Positions 1-6,737 are shown, counted from the first letter of the stretch. The stretch is 10,994 bases of DNA from JAYRWN01 sp041917975 (GCA_041917975.1 JAYRWN010000323.1:1-10994); one strand, 5' to 3'. Numbers and translations: made by a program. Notes: generated by a model not told the origin, from the sequence alone.

Positions 1-1
1 G

Positions 2-1210
2 TTACGGGCTATATTAGACGGATGTAGTTATAACGATAGTGTTTCAGTACAATTTGTTGAGCCTTTAGACCTGGCTGTTGCTCCCTCCTACGATTATTGT
101 GCCGGTAATATTTTTTCTATTTCTACGGCTGGAACTAATCTGGTGTGGTCCAACGGACAGACCGGTCCCGATTTTACTACCTCTACTCCAGGGGAGTTTT
201 ATGTGACCAGTTTTGATGGGTATTGCACGTCGTCCGATACTTTTACGGTTATTGAAATACCCGTTCCCATATTTACTCTTGGTGCTGATACTGTGGTTTG
301 TACCGGAAGCCGGCTGACCTGGGATTTTACCACCTTGCAGGCGCAAAGTTATCTCTGGCACGACAGTTCGAGCGCTGCGGCGTTTAGCACCGCTTTCATC
401 GGGCCAGCCGTGGTGCGCTTAGAGGCTATAAATTACACGGCTTCCAAACTGCGGTGTTATTATACGGACTCTATAGTCATCCAGGTTATTGACCAGCCTG
501 TTTTTAGCCTGGGTAATGATGTTATCCTTTGTCCAGGTGATGAGGTGTTGTTAACGCTGCCAAGCGGGCTGCCAGGCAGGATTTCCTGGAGCGATGGCAC
601 GTCCGCTACGACCCTGTTGGTCAACGTGGCCGGAGAATATTCGGCTGCTGTCGATAACCAAGGTTGTGTGCATACTGATACTATTCTGGTAGAATTTCAA
701 AAAGTGGATGCGGTACAATTGGGAGCAGATACTGTTTTGTGTCAAGGTTCCCGACTCGAACTAAATGCTGAGGTTCCGGGTGGAATTTATGTGTGGAGTA
801 CCGCGGCTACAACACCGCGTTTAGTAGTGACGGAGGGTGGTCTTTATACCGTTAACGTGTTAAATGGACTTTGTGTCGTCACGGATTCCATACAGATCAC
901 TTTCGAAAATTGTAATCTGGTAGACATTTTTATACCTAATGTTTTTAGCCCCAACGGGGATGGAATCAATGATCAGTTTTCTGCGCATGCATCTGCTGAT
1001 ATTCAGATAGTGGAATTCCAGATGGTCATCGCCGATCGCTTGGGAAATATAGTATTCACCAGCACCGGTATGGATCAAACATGGGATGGGCGGATGCAGA
1101 ATCACGATCTGTATCCCGGTGTTTATGTTTACACCGGTAAAGTGCGTTACCGCAAACTAAATGTGGAAAAAACCGCTTTCCTGCAGGGTGATGTAACTAT
1201 AGTTCGTTAG
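2..1210 (+). CDS. Secreted repeat protein with T9SS type B (gliding-motility-associated, CHU_C) C-terminal sorting domain; 5' end outside window
   Basis: The frame is open from the first bases of the window to a TAG at 1208-1210, so this is the last ~402 residues of a longer protein; the ATG at 143 is internal. Four tandem ~70-77-residue repeats are visible, starting near bases 71, 278, 509 and 719. Three begin with an LGxD(T/V)xxC(T/P/Q)G core and all have a Trp mid-repeat and a late Cys; paired cysteines suggest an Ig-like/PKD-like extracellular fold. From about base 914 the C-terminal domain has IPNVFSPNGDGINDQF, a DRLGNIVF strand, TWDGR and a YPGVYVYTGKV strand, the recognisable type B sorting signal of the Bacteroidota type IX secretion system. 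The protein is therefore expected to be exported across the outer membrane, as a surface adhesin or matrix-like protein. The repeats give no specific ligand. Family call is firm; biological role is inference. Confidence 0.93.
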   Translation, partial: LRAILDGCSYNDSVSVQFVEPLDLAVAPSYDYCAGNIFSISTAGTNLVWSNGQTGPDFTTSTPGEFYVTSFDGYCTSSDTFTVIEIPVPIFTLGADTVVCTGSRLTWDFTTLQAQSYLWHDSSSAAAFSTAFIGPAVVRLEAINYTASKLRCYYTDSIVIQVIDQPVFSLGNDVILCPGDEVLLTLPSGLPGRISWSDGTSATTLLVNVAGEYSAAVDNQGCVHTDTILVEFQKVDAVQLGADTVLCQGSRLELNAEVPGGIYVWSTAATTPRLVVTEGGLYTVNVLNGLCVVTDSIQITFENCNLVDIFIPNVFSPNGDGINDQFSAHASADIQIVEFQMVIADRLGNIVFTSTGMDQTWDGRMQNHDLYPGVYVYTGKVRYRKLNVEKTAFLQGDVTIVR

Positions 1211-1256
1211 ATTCAGGGATATACCGCTAAGTTAGAGGAAGCAGCCAAAGTAATTC

Positions 1257-1285
1257 CTGTCTTCGGTCAGATTGGACCGAGACAG
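1257..1285 (+). terminator. Candidate hairpin terminator after the secreted repeat protein
   Basis: A 12-nt arm (1257-1268) and an 11-nt arm (1275-1285) are complementary with one bulged T, around a 6-nt loop; this is GC-rich compared with its surroundings. It lies 47 bp after the stop codon of the upstream gene. There is no U-run after it, so factor-independent termination is not certain; it may instead be a 3'-end stabilising stem. Confidence 0.4.
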
Positions 1286-1431
1286 CATAGTAGAACCTAT
1301 TTGGTCAAACGATAATTCCTGATTACCAGTACACAAATCAGTGGGTTGTTCCTGGCAAGACCTTCTTTTACTAACCTGGTTGTTGCTTTTACAGCCATTT
1401 GGTCAGAATCTGAAGAGTGTTTGTGTCATTT

Positions 1432-1466
1432 TGGCGCAAAAACATCCTGCGGAACGGTTTTCGCCA
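1432..1466 (+). promoter_or_regulatory. Candidate leader hairpin upstream of the protease start
   Basis: TGGCG at 1432-1436 pairs with CGCCA at 1462-1466, and after one bulged C an AAAA/TTTT segment extends the stem, leaving a loop of about 13 nt. It ends 21 bases before the preferred ATG at 1488. It could be a structured 5' leader, but it could also be chance; no matching promoter element was found in 1211-1487, which otherwise holds only the hairpin at 1257-1285. Confidence 0.2.
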
Positions 1467-1487
1467 TTCAATCCTAAATCTTCGTCA

Positions 1488-2519
1488 ATGTTAAATCCAT
1501 GGTTGCTTTTAGCTCAAATTTCCGATGAATCGGTCTCTTCCGCACCAGTCAAGGAGGAGGATACCGATGATGTTTTATTGGATGCATATTCCCGGACGCT
1601 GACTTCCATAGCTCGCAGGGCCAATGCAGCCGTGGTGCAAGTGAAGACGAAAAACAAGACTGTACCCCACCAAAAACCATCCGCCCAGGGTGGTGGGACG
1701 GGATCTGGATTTTTAATTTCCAGCGATGGATTTATCGTCACCAACAGCCATGTTATTCAGCGGGCCGCAGCCATTCAGGTGCACCTTGCGGATGGCCGGG
1801 TGTTTAACGCAGATGTTGCCGGGGATGATCCTGCTACGGATGTGGCGGTTTTACAAATTAAGGCCGAAAACCTGACCCACCTTATCTTTGGAGATTCAGC
1901 CCGCCTGCAAGTCGGACAGATAGCCATAGCGATGGGCAATCCTTTAGGCTTTCACTCAACCCTCACTGCCGGGGTCGTCAGCGCTTTAGGACGTACCTTG
2001 CGTTCGCAAAACGGACGCCTTATTGACGAAGTTATTCAAACGGATGCTTCCTTAAACCCTGGTAATTCGGGAGGACCATTACTCAACTCCCGCGGCGAGG
2101 TCATCGGAGTCAATACAGCGGTTATCCAGGGAGCTCAAGGCCTTTGTTTTGCCGTGGCCTCCAATTTAGTGCAATGGGTAGTAGCCAAACTCATTCTGGA
2201 AGGAAAGGTGCGTCGCGCTTATTTAGGCATCAGTGTACAAACGATACCCTTACATCGACGGACCATTGGCGCCTTAAAACTAACTCAGCCCACCGGAGTA
2301 TTGGTTCAGGCCATTGAACCACATGGACCGGCAGCAGTGGGCGGATTAGTCCAGGGAGATATTATTTTATTCTTGGACGATACGCCAACATCCACCTTGG
2401 ACCATTTGCATAAATACCTGGATGACAGTAAAATTCTGCGTATTGTCAAACTGACGGTCATCCGCAGCGGTGAACTGCATACCTTGTATTTGACCCCACG
2501 CGAAATGGCTGCAAAATAA
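1488..2519 (+). CDS. Trypsin-like S1C (HtrA/DegP-type) serine protease with C-terminal PDZ domain
   Basis: 343 residues from the ATG at 1488. The catalytic triad is visible: His88 in TNSHV, Asp118 in DPATDVAVL and Ser194 in GNSGGP, spaced as in HtrA/DegP-like proteases. A PDZ domain follows from about residue 244 (AYLGISV) to 335, with the usual GPAAVGGLVQGD loop. HtrA-type enzymes degrade or sense misfolded proteins and form trimers or larger cages. There is only one PDZ and no convincing signal peptide from this start. An upstream in-frame GTG at 1341 would add 49 residues including a hydrophobic run (LLLLTWLLLL), which could act as a membrane anchor, but that stretch has no basic N-region and no sign of conservation. 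I prefer the ATG, which makes a cytoplasmic or peripheral enzyme; the start decides the compartment and is not settled. Monocistronic, convergent with the VanZ gene. Confidence 0.9.
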   Translation: MLNPWLLLAQISDESVSSAPVKEEDTDDVLLDAYSRTLTSIARRANAAVVQVKTKNKTVPHQKPSAQGGGTGSGFLISSDGFIVTNSHVIQRAAAIQVHLADGRVFNADVAGDDPATDVAVLQIKAENLTHLIFGDSARLQVGQIAIAMGNPLGFHSTLTAGVVSALGRTLRSQNGRLIDEVIQTDASLNPGNSGGPLLNSRGEVIGVNTAVIQGAQGLCFAVASNLVQWVVAKLILEGKVRRAYLGISVQTIPLHRRTIGALKLTQPTGVLVQAIEPHGPAAVGGLVQGDIILFLDDTPTSTLDHLHKYLDDSKILRIVKLTVIRSGELHTLYLTPREMAAK

Positions 2520-2549
2520 TTTGATCAATTTTAGCAGGCCCGAAAAATT

Positions 2550-2586
2550 TAACTGACTTCATTACAGTTAGTTCTGTTTGGCTAAC
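2550..2586. terminator. Overlapping small inverted repeats between convergent genes
   Basis: Two mutually exclusive short stems occur here: TAACTG (2550-2555) with CAGTTA (2565-2570), and GTTAG (2567-2571) with CTAAC (2582-2586). They sit in the 107-bp gap between the converging protease and VanZ genes, where a bidirectional terminator would be expected. Stems are short and AT-rich, so support is weak. Confidence 0.25.
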
Positions 2587-2626
2587 TATAATATATCCGT
2601 TTAGATTTGGCTTTCCCAATTCTGGA

Positions 2627-3169
2627 TTACCGATAATGTATAGGCAACAAATCCAATTTCAATAAAATGAGCAGTGAAACTATCACGACAGTTCCTATGA
2701 TGGCGATCATGTTTACCAGTTTTTGTGCCTTAGTTTCATGATAGACTATTTTTATGATGACTTTATAGATGAACAAACCTAGCATTCCGCCAGAAGTATT
2801 GGTCACGACATCTGTGAGGTCAAAGGCACCGATCTTTAAGGCATATTGAAGTATTTCAATGCATAAGCTAATGACAAGAATGGGGATAAATTTTTTAATC
2901 AAAGACCATTTATTGTATGAAATACTGATATAAATGCCCAGGGGCACAAAAATAATTACATTTAAAATAAGGCCAGGAAAATCAATTTGATCATTTGATG
3001 AAAAAAATTCTTTGAAAGGAATAAAATTAATTTTCCTTTCCACCATATAAGAAAAATGTACACCTAACTTCAGTAAAAGGACCCAAACAATAGTGACGAG
3101 ATAAATAATAAGTAATATTCGTGTTACGTGGTTAGGTGATTTCGGATATTCAAATGGATTTATACGCAT
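2627..3169 (-). CDS. VanZ-family integral membrane protein
   Basis: 180 residues, ATG at 3169 and TAA at 2627-2629. Five hydrophobic segments are visible at about residues 17-35, 65-83, 93-109, 127-143 and 153-171. The VanZ-like signature is clear: NFIPF at 48-52, LNVIIFVPLG at 69-78, and EILQYAL then DLTDVVTNTSGGMLG around 105-131, with the acidic residues in and before the third and fourth membrane spans. The founder VanZ gives low-level teicoplanin resistance, but most members of this family in Bacteroidota have no assigned role, and nothing here points to a resistance cluster. It is the last gene of a minus-strand run, 64 bp downstream of the VOC pseudogene. Confidence 0.88.
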   Translation of the reverse strand: MRINPFEYPKSPNHVTRILLIIYLVTIVWVLLLKLGVHFSYMVERKINFIPFKEFFSSNDQIDFPGLILNVIIFVPLGIYISISYNKWSLIKKFIPILVISLCIEILQYALKIGAFDLTDVVTNTSGGMLGLFIYKVIIKIVYHETKAQKLVNMIAIIGTVVIVSLLILLKLDLLPIHYR

Positions 3170-3233
3170 TTGATTTTGATTGAAAGCATTGATAACAGTT
3201 ATAGTATTAGGTGATATGGCCTATGTACATATA

Positions 3234-3618
3234 TTATTCCGTAATCTCTACAAGGTTTCCTTCCGGGTCTAAAATGACGCTTTCGTAATAACCATCACCA
3301 GTAATTCTCGGCTCACTTTGAATAATGTAATTATCGGCACGCAACCTTTCGGTTAGCCTGTTTACCGTTTCTTTGCTTCCGGTGGAAATAGCAATATGCG
3401 CCAATCCGATACTTGCACCTTTTTTTCCGTGGTTTGTCAGATCTGGCTGATGCATTAATTCAATTCTGGTACCACCACCTTTAATGGATAAAAAATAAAA
3501 AGTGAATTGTTATTGGGATTCGTTTATTATTCACCGCAAACCAGATCAAAATATTTTAAATAGAATTTTAAAACTCTTCTAGATTTTCAGCCCAAATGAC
3601 CAAATGGTCTATTTTCAA
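3234..3618 (-). pseudogene. VOC (glyoxalase/bleomycin-resistance) family protein, multiply disrupted
   Basis: The last 73 residues (from an internal ATG at 3455) form the second half of a VOC domain: GLAHIAISTG, LTERLRADNY, SEPRITGDGYYESVILDPEGN and VEITE. Upstream on the same strand the first half is still readable in three frames: K-IDHLVIWAENLEEF (ending near 3560), LKFYLKYFDLVCGE, TNPNNNS, then FYFLSIKGGGTRIELMH joining the intact half. Joining them needs one added base in a T-run after EEF and another near 3507-3512; the middle segment also has two consecutive TAA codons, or more indels if aligned differently. The predicted start codon position (3616-3618) is TTG, not ATG. Restored length is about 128 residues, the usual single-VOC size, with the His (IDH), Glu (ELM), His (LAH) and Glu (VEI) metal-ligand positions recognisable. 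No full-length product is possible as written. Confidence 0.8.
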
Positions 3619-3679
3619 AGTTTAACTTTTTCACAAGAAATAATCGTTAGCTGTTATTTTTGCTGATGTGTTTCGAATC

Positions 3680-4032
3680 TTATAATTCGTCTTCCGCAGA
3701 CTGTATTATATTTCCCGGTTTTCTTACAGCAACTTGACCGTAAGCCCTCGTTAATGCATCGACAAATAGTTCTTCACCTACTTTGTTCATTTCAATATAC
3801 GTCCAACCTTGTTTGCCCCAGCTATTATTAACAGGATAAATCACCTTCTGGTCAACCAAGGAAAAAACATCCTGATCGATTTCAGAAAGTTTTATACAAG
3901 CCCTGTTATTGGCTTCATCATAGTCGCAAAAATTTTTTTCTTGACCCTGAAGGATGTTTTTTCAAAGTGCGGTTCTTCAGTCACCTCCGGGAATGAAAGT
4001 GCTAATTTTCTTAAAGTATGAACGGATACCAT
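3680..4032 (-). pseudogene. MmcQ/YjbR-family protein with a single frameshift
   Basis: Translating the minus strand from the ATG at 4032 gives MVSVHTLRKLALSFPEV, then TEEPHFEKTSFRVKKKIFAT. After that the frame changes near base 3922 and continues as YDEANNRACIKLSE, then SWGKQGWTYIEMNKV, EELFVDALTRAYGQVA, to a TAA at 3680-3682. One added base (ACTAT to ACTTAT) restores a 117-residue protein that fits the whole MmcQ/YjbR family from its PEVTEE start to the WTYI and ALTRAY end. Members are small CyaY-like-fold proteins, annotated as DNA-binding with little experimental support. The gene lies 50 bp after the PD40 lipoprotein gene and 61 bp before the VOC pseudogene on the same strand. Either a true pseudogene or a one-base sequence error; the rest of the frame is undamaged. 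Confidence 0.82.
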
Positions 4033-4082
4033 AACTACAGTTGTATTGATCTTGAAGGCTTAGTTGTATGGAGATTATTGTA

Positions 4083-4991
4083 TTATTTTTTCCGGATCAA
4101 ATATAAATAATGTTTTCCACCTTCTTTCCGGTGAAAGTAAATCGACTTTTGATCAGGAGAAATGGTCGGAGCTTCGACAAAACCGGTCAGGATGGAGATT
4201 TTGACAGGAATACTGAAGGGTTCCTCACTACTTTTTCGAGTGGAATAAAATATCTCCGGTAGAGAGTGTTGGGTAATCGGCAATGAAAGACGGGTAAAAT
4301 AAAGTTCTAAGTGGTCCACAGAGATACCTACGGCATACTCCAAATCATTGGTATTGATGCTTTTTAAAATTTCTGAGGAATTAGGTAATCTTTGAAATCC
4401 AGTGGTCGTGTTTTTTGCGATAACCACATCGGCAGAGCTTGGCACTCCGTTTTGGTCTATCTGCCCATCAACAAAATAAATGTAGTCATCATCTGCATTT
4501 ACTTCAATATCAAAATTGACCCACCCTGCTTTTAAAACGCTTAATTCGGATAAGGGTTGCACATGAGTAAGTTCTCCGTGGTTGTACTGGCCATGAAATA
4601 ATGTTGATAGGGTGGTGGAATAATTTCGAGTGGAAACAAAATAAAAATGTCCGGAAGTGGACATGGTAGGCACACCTTCCAGTGCTGGTGTATTCACACC
4701 ACTTATTTCCCCTTGGTATTGAAAAATTGTTTCGTTAACCTTTTTCGCCCAATGGAGATTCGTGTTTTCCATCGGGTCATTTAAATTATTAAAAAAAAGT
4801 GAATGACCATCCCTGGTAAGAAATGGCTCCATGATATGCCCGGTATAGCCTGTAATTTCAACTTTAACGGGGACTGAAAAAGTGAAAGAGGCGCTGGGTT
4901 GAACGGCAGATTCTTCCGATTGGCATGCAATAAATAACAAGCAAAAGGCCCGGTAATTTAACCTGAACTGCGATCCTAGTAAATTGTACAA
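4083..4991 (-). CDS. Putative lipoprotein with WD40-like (PD40) beta-propeller repeats
   Basis: 302 residues, ATG at 4991, TAA at 4083-4085. The N-terminus has a basic segment (R10, R14), a short hydrophobic run and a Cys at position 23 in LLFIACQSEES. That is an acceptable but imperfect lipobox followed by acidic residues, so a lipidated envelope protein is likely. The rest has at least five PD40/TolB-like blade motifs of the form EPxxTxDGxxLFF at about residues 55-68, 106-119, 159-174, 219-233 and 273-287; the last, EAPTISPDQKSIYF, is the clearest. Such propellers usually bind peptides or partner proteins; no catalytic residues are evident. It is the first gene of the minus-strand run and has palindromes just upstream. 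The precise family within the PD40 group is not recognised. Confidence 0.8.
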   Translation of the reverse strand: MYNLLGSQFRLNYRAFCLLFIACQSEESAVQPSASFTFSVPVKVEITGYTGHIMEPFLTRDGHSLFFNNLNDPMENTNLHWAKKVNETIFQYQGEISGVNTPALEGVPTMSTSGHFYFVSTRNYSTTLSTLFHGQYNHGELTHVQPLSELSVLKAGWVNFDIEVNADDDYIYFVDGQIDQNGVPSSADVVIAKNTTTGFQRLPNSSEILKSINTNDLEYAVGISVDHLELYFTRLSLPITQHSLPEIFYSTRKSSEEPFSIPVKISILTGFVEAPTISPDQKSIYFHRKEGGKHYLYLIRKK

Positions 4992-5020
4992 AGCATTAAT
5001 TTATTTACAAAATAATCATT

Positions 5021-5035
5021 ATTGGCTTAGCCAAT
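5021..5035. promoter_or_regulatory. Palindrome ATTGGC-TTA-GCCAAT, possible operator
   Basis: A perfect 6-bp inverted repeat with a 3-nt spacer lies 30 bp upstream of the minus-strand ATG at 4991, a typical place for an operator or a leader hairpin. No promoter consensus could be placed with confidence around it. Confidence 0.3.
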
Positions 5036-5072
5036 TTTAATTGAGCAGAGCGTTTGAAAAATTTAAATTCAA

Positions 5073-5086
5073 CCAAACAAGTTTGG
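5073..5086. promoter_or_regulatory. Palindrome CCAAAC-AA-GTTTGG, possible operator
   Basis: A perfect 6-bp inverted repeat with a 2-nt spacer, 82 bp upstream of the PD40 lipoprotein start. A GTTTG at 5051-5055 can pair with CAAAC (5074-5078) as an alternative stem, so the site could switch structures. Function is inferred only from position and symmetry. Confidence 0.3.
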
Positions 5087-5284
5087 ACGGCCTAATGAAT
5101 TTTAGGCAAAATAATTTTTATCTAAAGATATATGCCTCATTAAATGGGTGTGGCTCCGCTGTGATGTAGTATAATAAAAGCAAATAGTAGTAACAACGGG
5201 TGTGATTCTAACCCGATTTGCTTTATTTTCAAGTTTCTGGAATCTCATGGTGATCAATTTTCCGCTCTTCGGTCTATTTTTCTT

Positions 5285-5310
5285 GTCCTTTTGTCTTGAC
5301 ACAAAAGGAC
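5285..5310. repeat. Perfect 10-bp-stem hairpin GTCCTTTTGT / ACAAAAGGAC
   Basis: The two 10-nt arms (5285-5294 and 5301-5310) are exactly complementary around a 6-nt loop, and a flanking TTTTT and AAAAA can extend the stem past a small internal loop. It is present only in the left half of the nested inverted repeat. It could work as a bidirectional terminator or be the tip of an interspersed palindromic element. There is no long U-run on either strand outside the stem. Confidence 0.65.
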
Positions 5311-5321
5311 CAAAAAGTCAA

Positions 5322-5512
5322 GGCAGTATTCATTTCTTAACGCAAAAAAGCATCCAAAAATCCTAAACCAAATAAACTCGCCAAATTATATCTTATTGAT
5401 AAATAACCATTTAATAGAAACAAGATGTTCTTATTTTGATCACGTTAGGGCTCAAACAGTATTTTGTTCTTAACGGATTTTTGGACCCTTTTTAGCTAAA
5501 ATGAATAAGGCC
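5322..5512. repeat. Inner inverted-repeat arms sharing CCAAAAATCC
   Basis: The arm at 5322-5363 and the reverse complement of 5475-5512 share GGC, TATTCATTT, AAAAAG and the exact 10-mer CCAAAAATCC in the same order, with 1-nt and 3-nt gaps between blocks. They enclose a 111-bp non-coding spacer with no detectable gene. Together with the outer arms they imply that 5140-5363 and 5475-5670 are diverged copies in opposite orientation; their middle parts no longer align by eye. Confidence 0.6.
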
Positions 5513-5718
5513 GAAATTTGTACTCTTTTTTACTACAAGGTTCAAGAACTGAAATTCAACATTCAACCTTTCTTATTAATCAACTAGCCGTAATCCAAAC
5601 CTTTCCACGGCATCCTGCCTTGCCAAAAATTTACTTTAATTACATCATAATGGAGCCACACCCCATTAAATTGATTTGCTTTGAAAACATAAACTTTACA
5701 CAGAAGAAAATTTTACCC

Positions 5719-6576
5719 TCATTTAAATTCCAAACGGCTGGATTTACCGGCTAAGCCCAGAAAAAAATGATACATGGCGTATAATTCCAATGCGAAAGGC
5801 AGATAACCCAGGTAGCCCAGCAGAGGCATTTCAAACACATGCCAAAAATCCACGAAGGGAACATGATAAACCCATTTAGGAGCGGCCCAGTAATTCCACA
5901 TCTCCCAAAAAAATCCACATACCATACTGGCCATCCATAATACAAATACTGTGCGCCAATGGCCGCAGGCTGTCTCCCGCAGCAAAGAAATAAACCCTAA
6001 GCGGAAGTTAATCGGATCAAGGATAAAAAAAAGAGACATCCATAAAAATGCAGCACCATAAAGTGGCCAAAAATAAAAGCTAAGAAGCATAGCTATCCCT
6101 GACAGAAAAAAGAACTTTCTGAACCAGGATTTTGCTCCCCATTTAAGCCCATGCTGCCATTGATTTTCCGGGACCAACGCTCCAATCAACTCGGCTGTGC
6201 CAAATACGGCAGGAAGGACGGTGGAAAAATTTAGGGTTGCATATAGATTGAAAGCGAATGGCGTGAAAGACTCCACATCGGTATATTCCCAATACTGAGC
6301 CCGGTAATTCAGCCATTCGAAGATCCACCAAACTGGTGCAGACAAAATGAAGAGCCACATCCAGGCCCTGAAACTACGCCGGATAAGACAATTGCCCTTT
6401 AATCGTTCGGTGCAGGCATTGACCACCAGGATATAACTCAGCCATAACGGGAAAAAGGCCCAGTGAGCCCTGAGTCCATTATAGGACCACATAATGTACC
6501 AGAAGATTAACAAGAGCAATAGTCCACCGTACCCATAAGCTGGAAATATATTTGCCTTTAGTGGACGTTTATACAT
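5719..6576 (-). CDS. Tryptophan-rich polytopic membrane protein of unknown function
   Basis: 285 residues from the ATG at 6576, TGA at 5719-5721. About eight hydrophobic segments can be drawn, near residues 16-32, 40-55, 70-89, 110-134, 155-172, 174-188, 208-230 and 250-276. Trp and aromatic residues are unusually dense, with blocks such as WWIFEWLNYR, GFFWEMWNYW and FEMPLLGYLGYLPFALELYAMY that look like conserved membrane motifs with buried Glu residues. I do not recognise a named family; no transporter, kinase or enzyme signature was found. An ATG at 6630 in the same frame would add 18 residues, but those are encoded by a REP-like sequence, while Met-19 is followed by the basic YKRPLK typical of a membrane protein N-terminus, so I prefer 6576. 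The gene is divergent from gcvP, with no sign of a shared function. Confidence 0.75.
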   Translation of the reverse strand: MYKRPLKANIFPAYGYGGLLLLLIFWYIMWSYNGLRAHWAFFPLWLSYILVVNACTERLKGNCLIRRSFRAWMWLFILSAPVWWIFEWLNYRAQYWEYTDVESFTPFAFNLYATLNFSTVLPAVFGTAELIGALVPENQWQHGLKWGAKSWFRKFFFLSGIAMLLSFYFWPLYGAAFLWMSLFFILDPINFRLGFISLLRETACGHWRTVFVLWMASMVCGFFWEMWNYWAAPKWVYHVPFVDFWHVFEMPLLGYLGYLPFALELYAMYHFFLGLAGKSSRLEFK

Positions 6577-6579
6577 GGG

Positions 6580-6600
6580 TTTCGACAAGTTCAGTACAAA
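6580..6600. repeat. REP-like unit (TTTCGACAAGTTCAGTACAAA)
   Basis: The short sequence just upstream of the preferred start of the membrane protein resembles the TCGACAAGCTCAGT-type palindromic-unit sequences scattered between genes in many bacterial genomes. The resemblance is from memory and only one copy lies in this window, so it cannot be confirmed as repetitive here. Confidence 0.3.
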
Positions 6601-6729
6601 GTCAATATACACGATTTCTGGCATAAACACCCTAAATCAGCATGGGAAGGAGCAAAAATTTCCGCTGACTTTTCCATTTATCGGCGACTTTCATATATGT
6701 TTTTTTCCTATTTCATCCGGATTAAAACG

Positions 6730-6737
6730 TATTTTTG
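6730..6737 (+). promoter_or_regulatory. Bacteroidota -7 element (TATTTTTG) of the gcvP promoter
   Basis: TATTTTTG matches the Bacteroidota sigma-70-type -7 consensus TAnnTTTG exactly and lies 35 bp before the gcvP ATG, giving a short leader. The -33 TTTG partner is not clear: the T-run near 6700-6706 is the only candidate at about the right distance. No glycine-riboswitch-like structure was seen between this element and the start. Confidence 0.5.

Larger units (their letters stand above)
5140..5670. repeat. Outer inverted-repeat arms (about 42-45 bp each, imperfect)
   Basis: The arm at 5140-5184 reappears in reverse complement at 5629-5670. Both contain the core TGTGGCTCC, preceded by AATGGG or AATGGGG and followed after four bases by TGATGTA, then a shared TAAA(A)GnAAAT. 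By eye about 35 of 42 aligned positions match, with one 1-nt and one 4-nt gap. The two arms enclose about 440 bp and are the outer layer of a nested structure whose inner arms lie at 5322-5363 and 5475-5512. This is the symmetry expected of a decayed non-autonomous element or of two inverted copies of one interspersed repeat. No transposase and no target-site duplication were seen. Confidence 0.65.
4992..5718. other. 727-bp gene-free region rich in inverted repeats
   Basis: No frame here shows family features; short open frames on both strands cross repeat arms and look accidental. The stretch is AT-rich and contains, from left to right, two perfect palindromes (5021-5035, 5073-5086), a nested inverted-repeat structure (5140-5670) and inside it a strong hairpin (5285-5310). 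It separates the PD40 lipoprotein start from the stop of the polytopic membrane protein, both on the minus strand. Confidence 0.7.

Noticed and set aside
3809..4021. Open frame of 70 codons on the plus strand
   Set aside because: It lies antisense to the MmcQ/YjbR frame, which has clear family motifs; the plus-strand translation has none.
5102..5302. Open frame of 66 codons on the minus strand in the gene-free region
   Set aside because: It runs across a repeat arm and half of the perfect hairpin, and the translation is Lys/Arg-rich and low in family-like features.
5518..5754. Open frame of 78 codons on the plus strand
   Set aside because: It crosses the right outer repeat arm and overlaps the end of the membrane protein gene on the other strand; no motif or start signal supports it.
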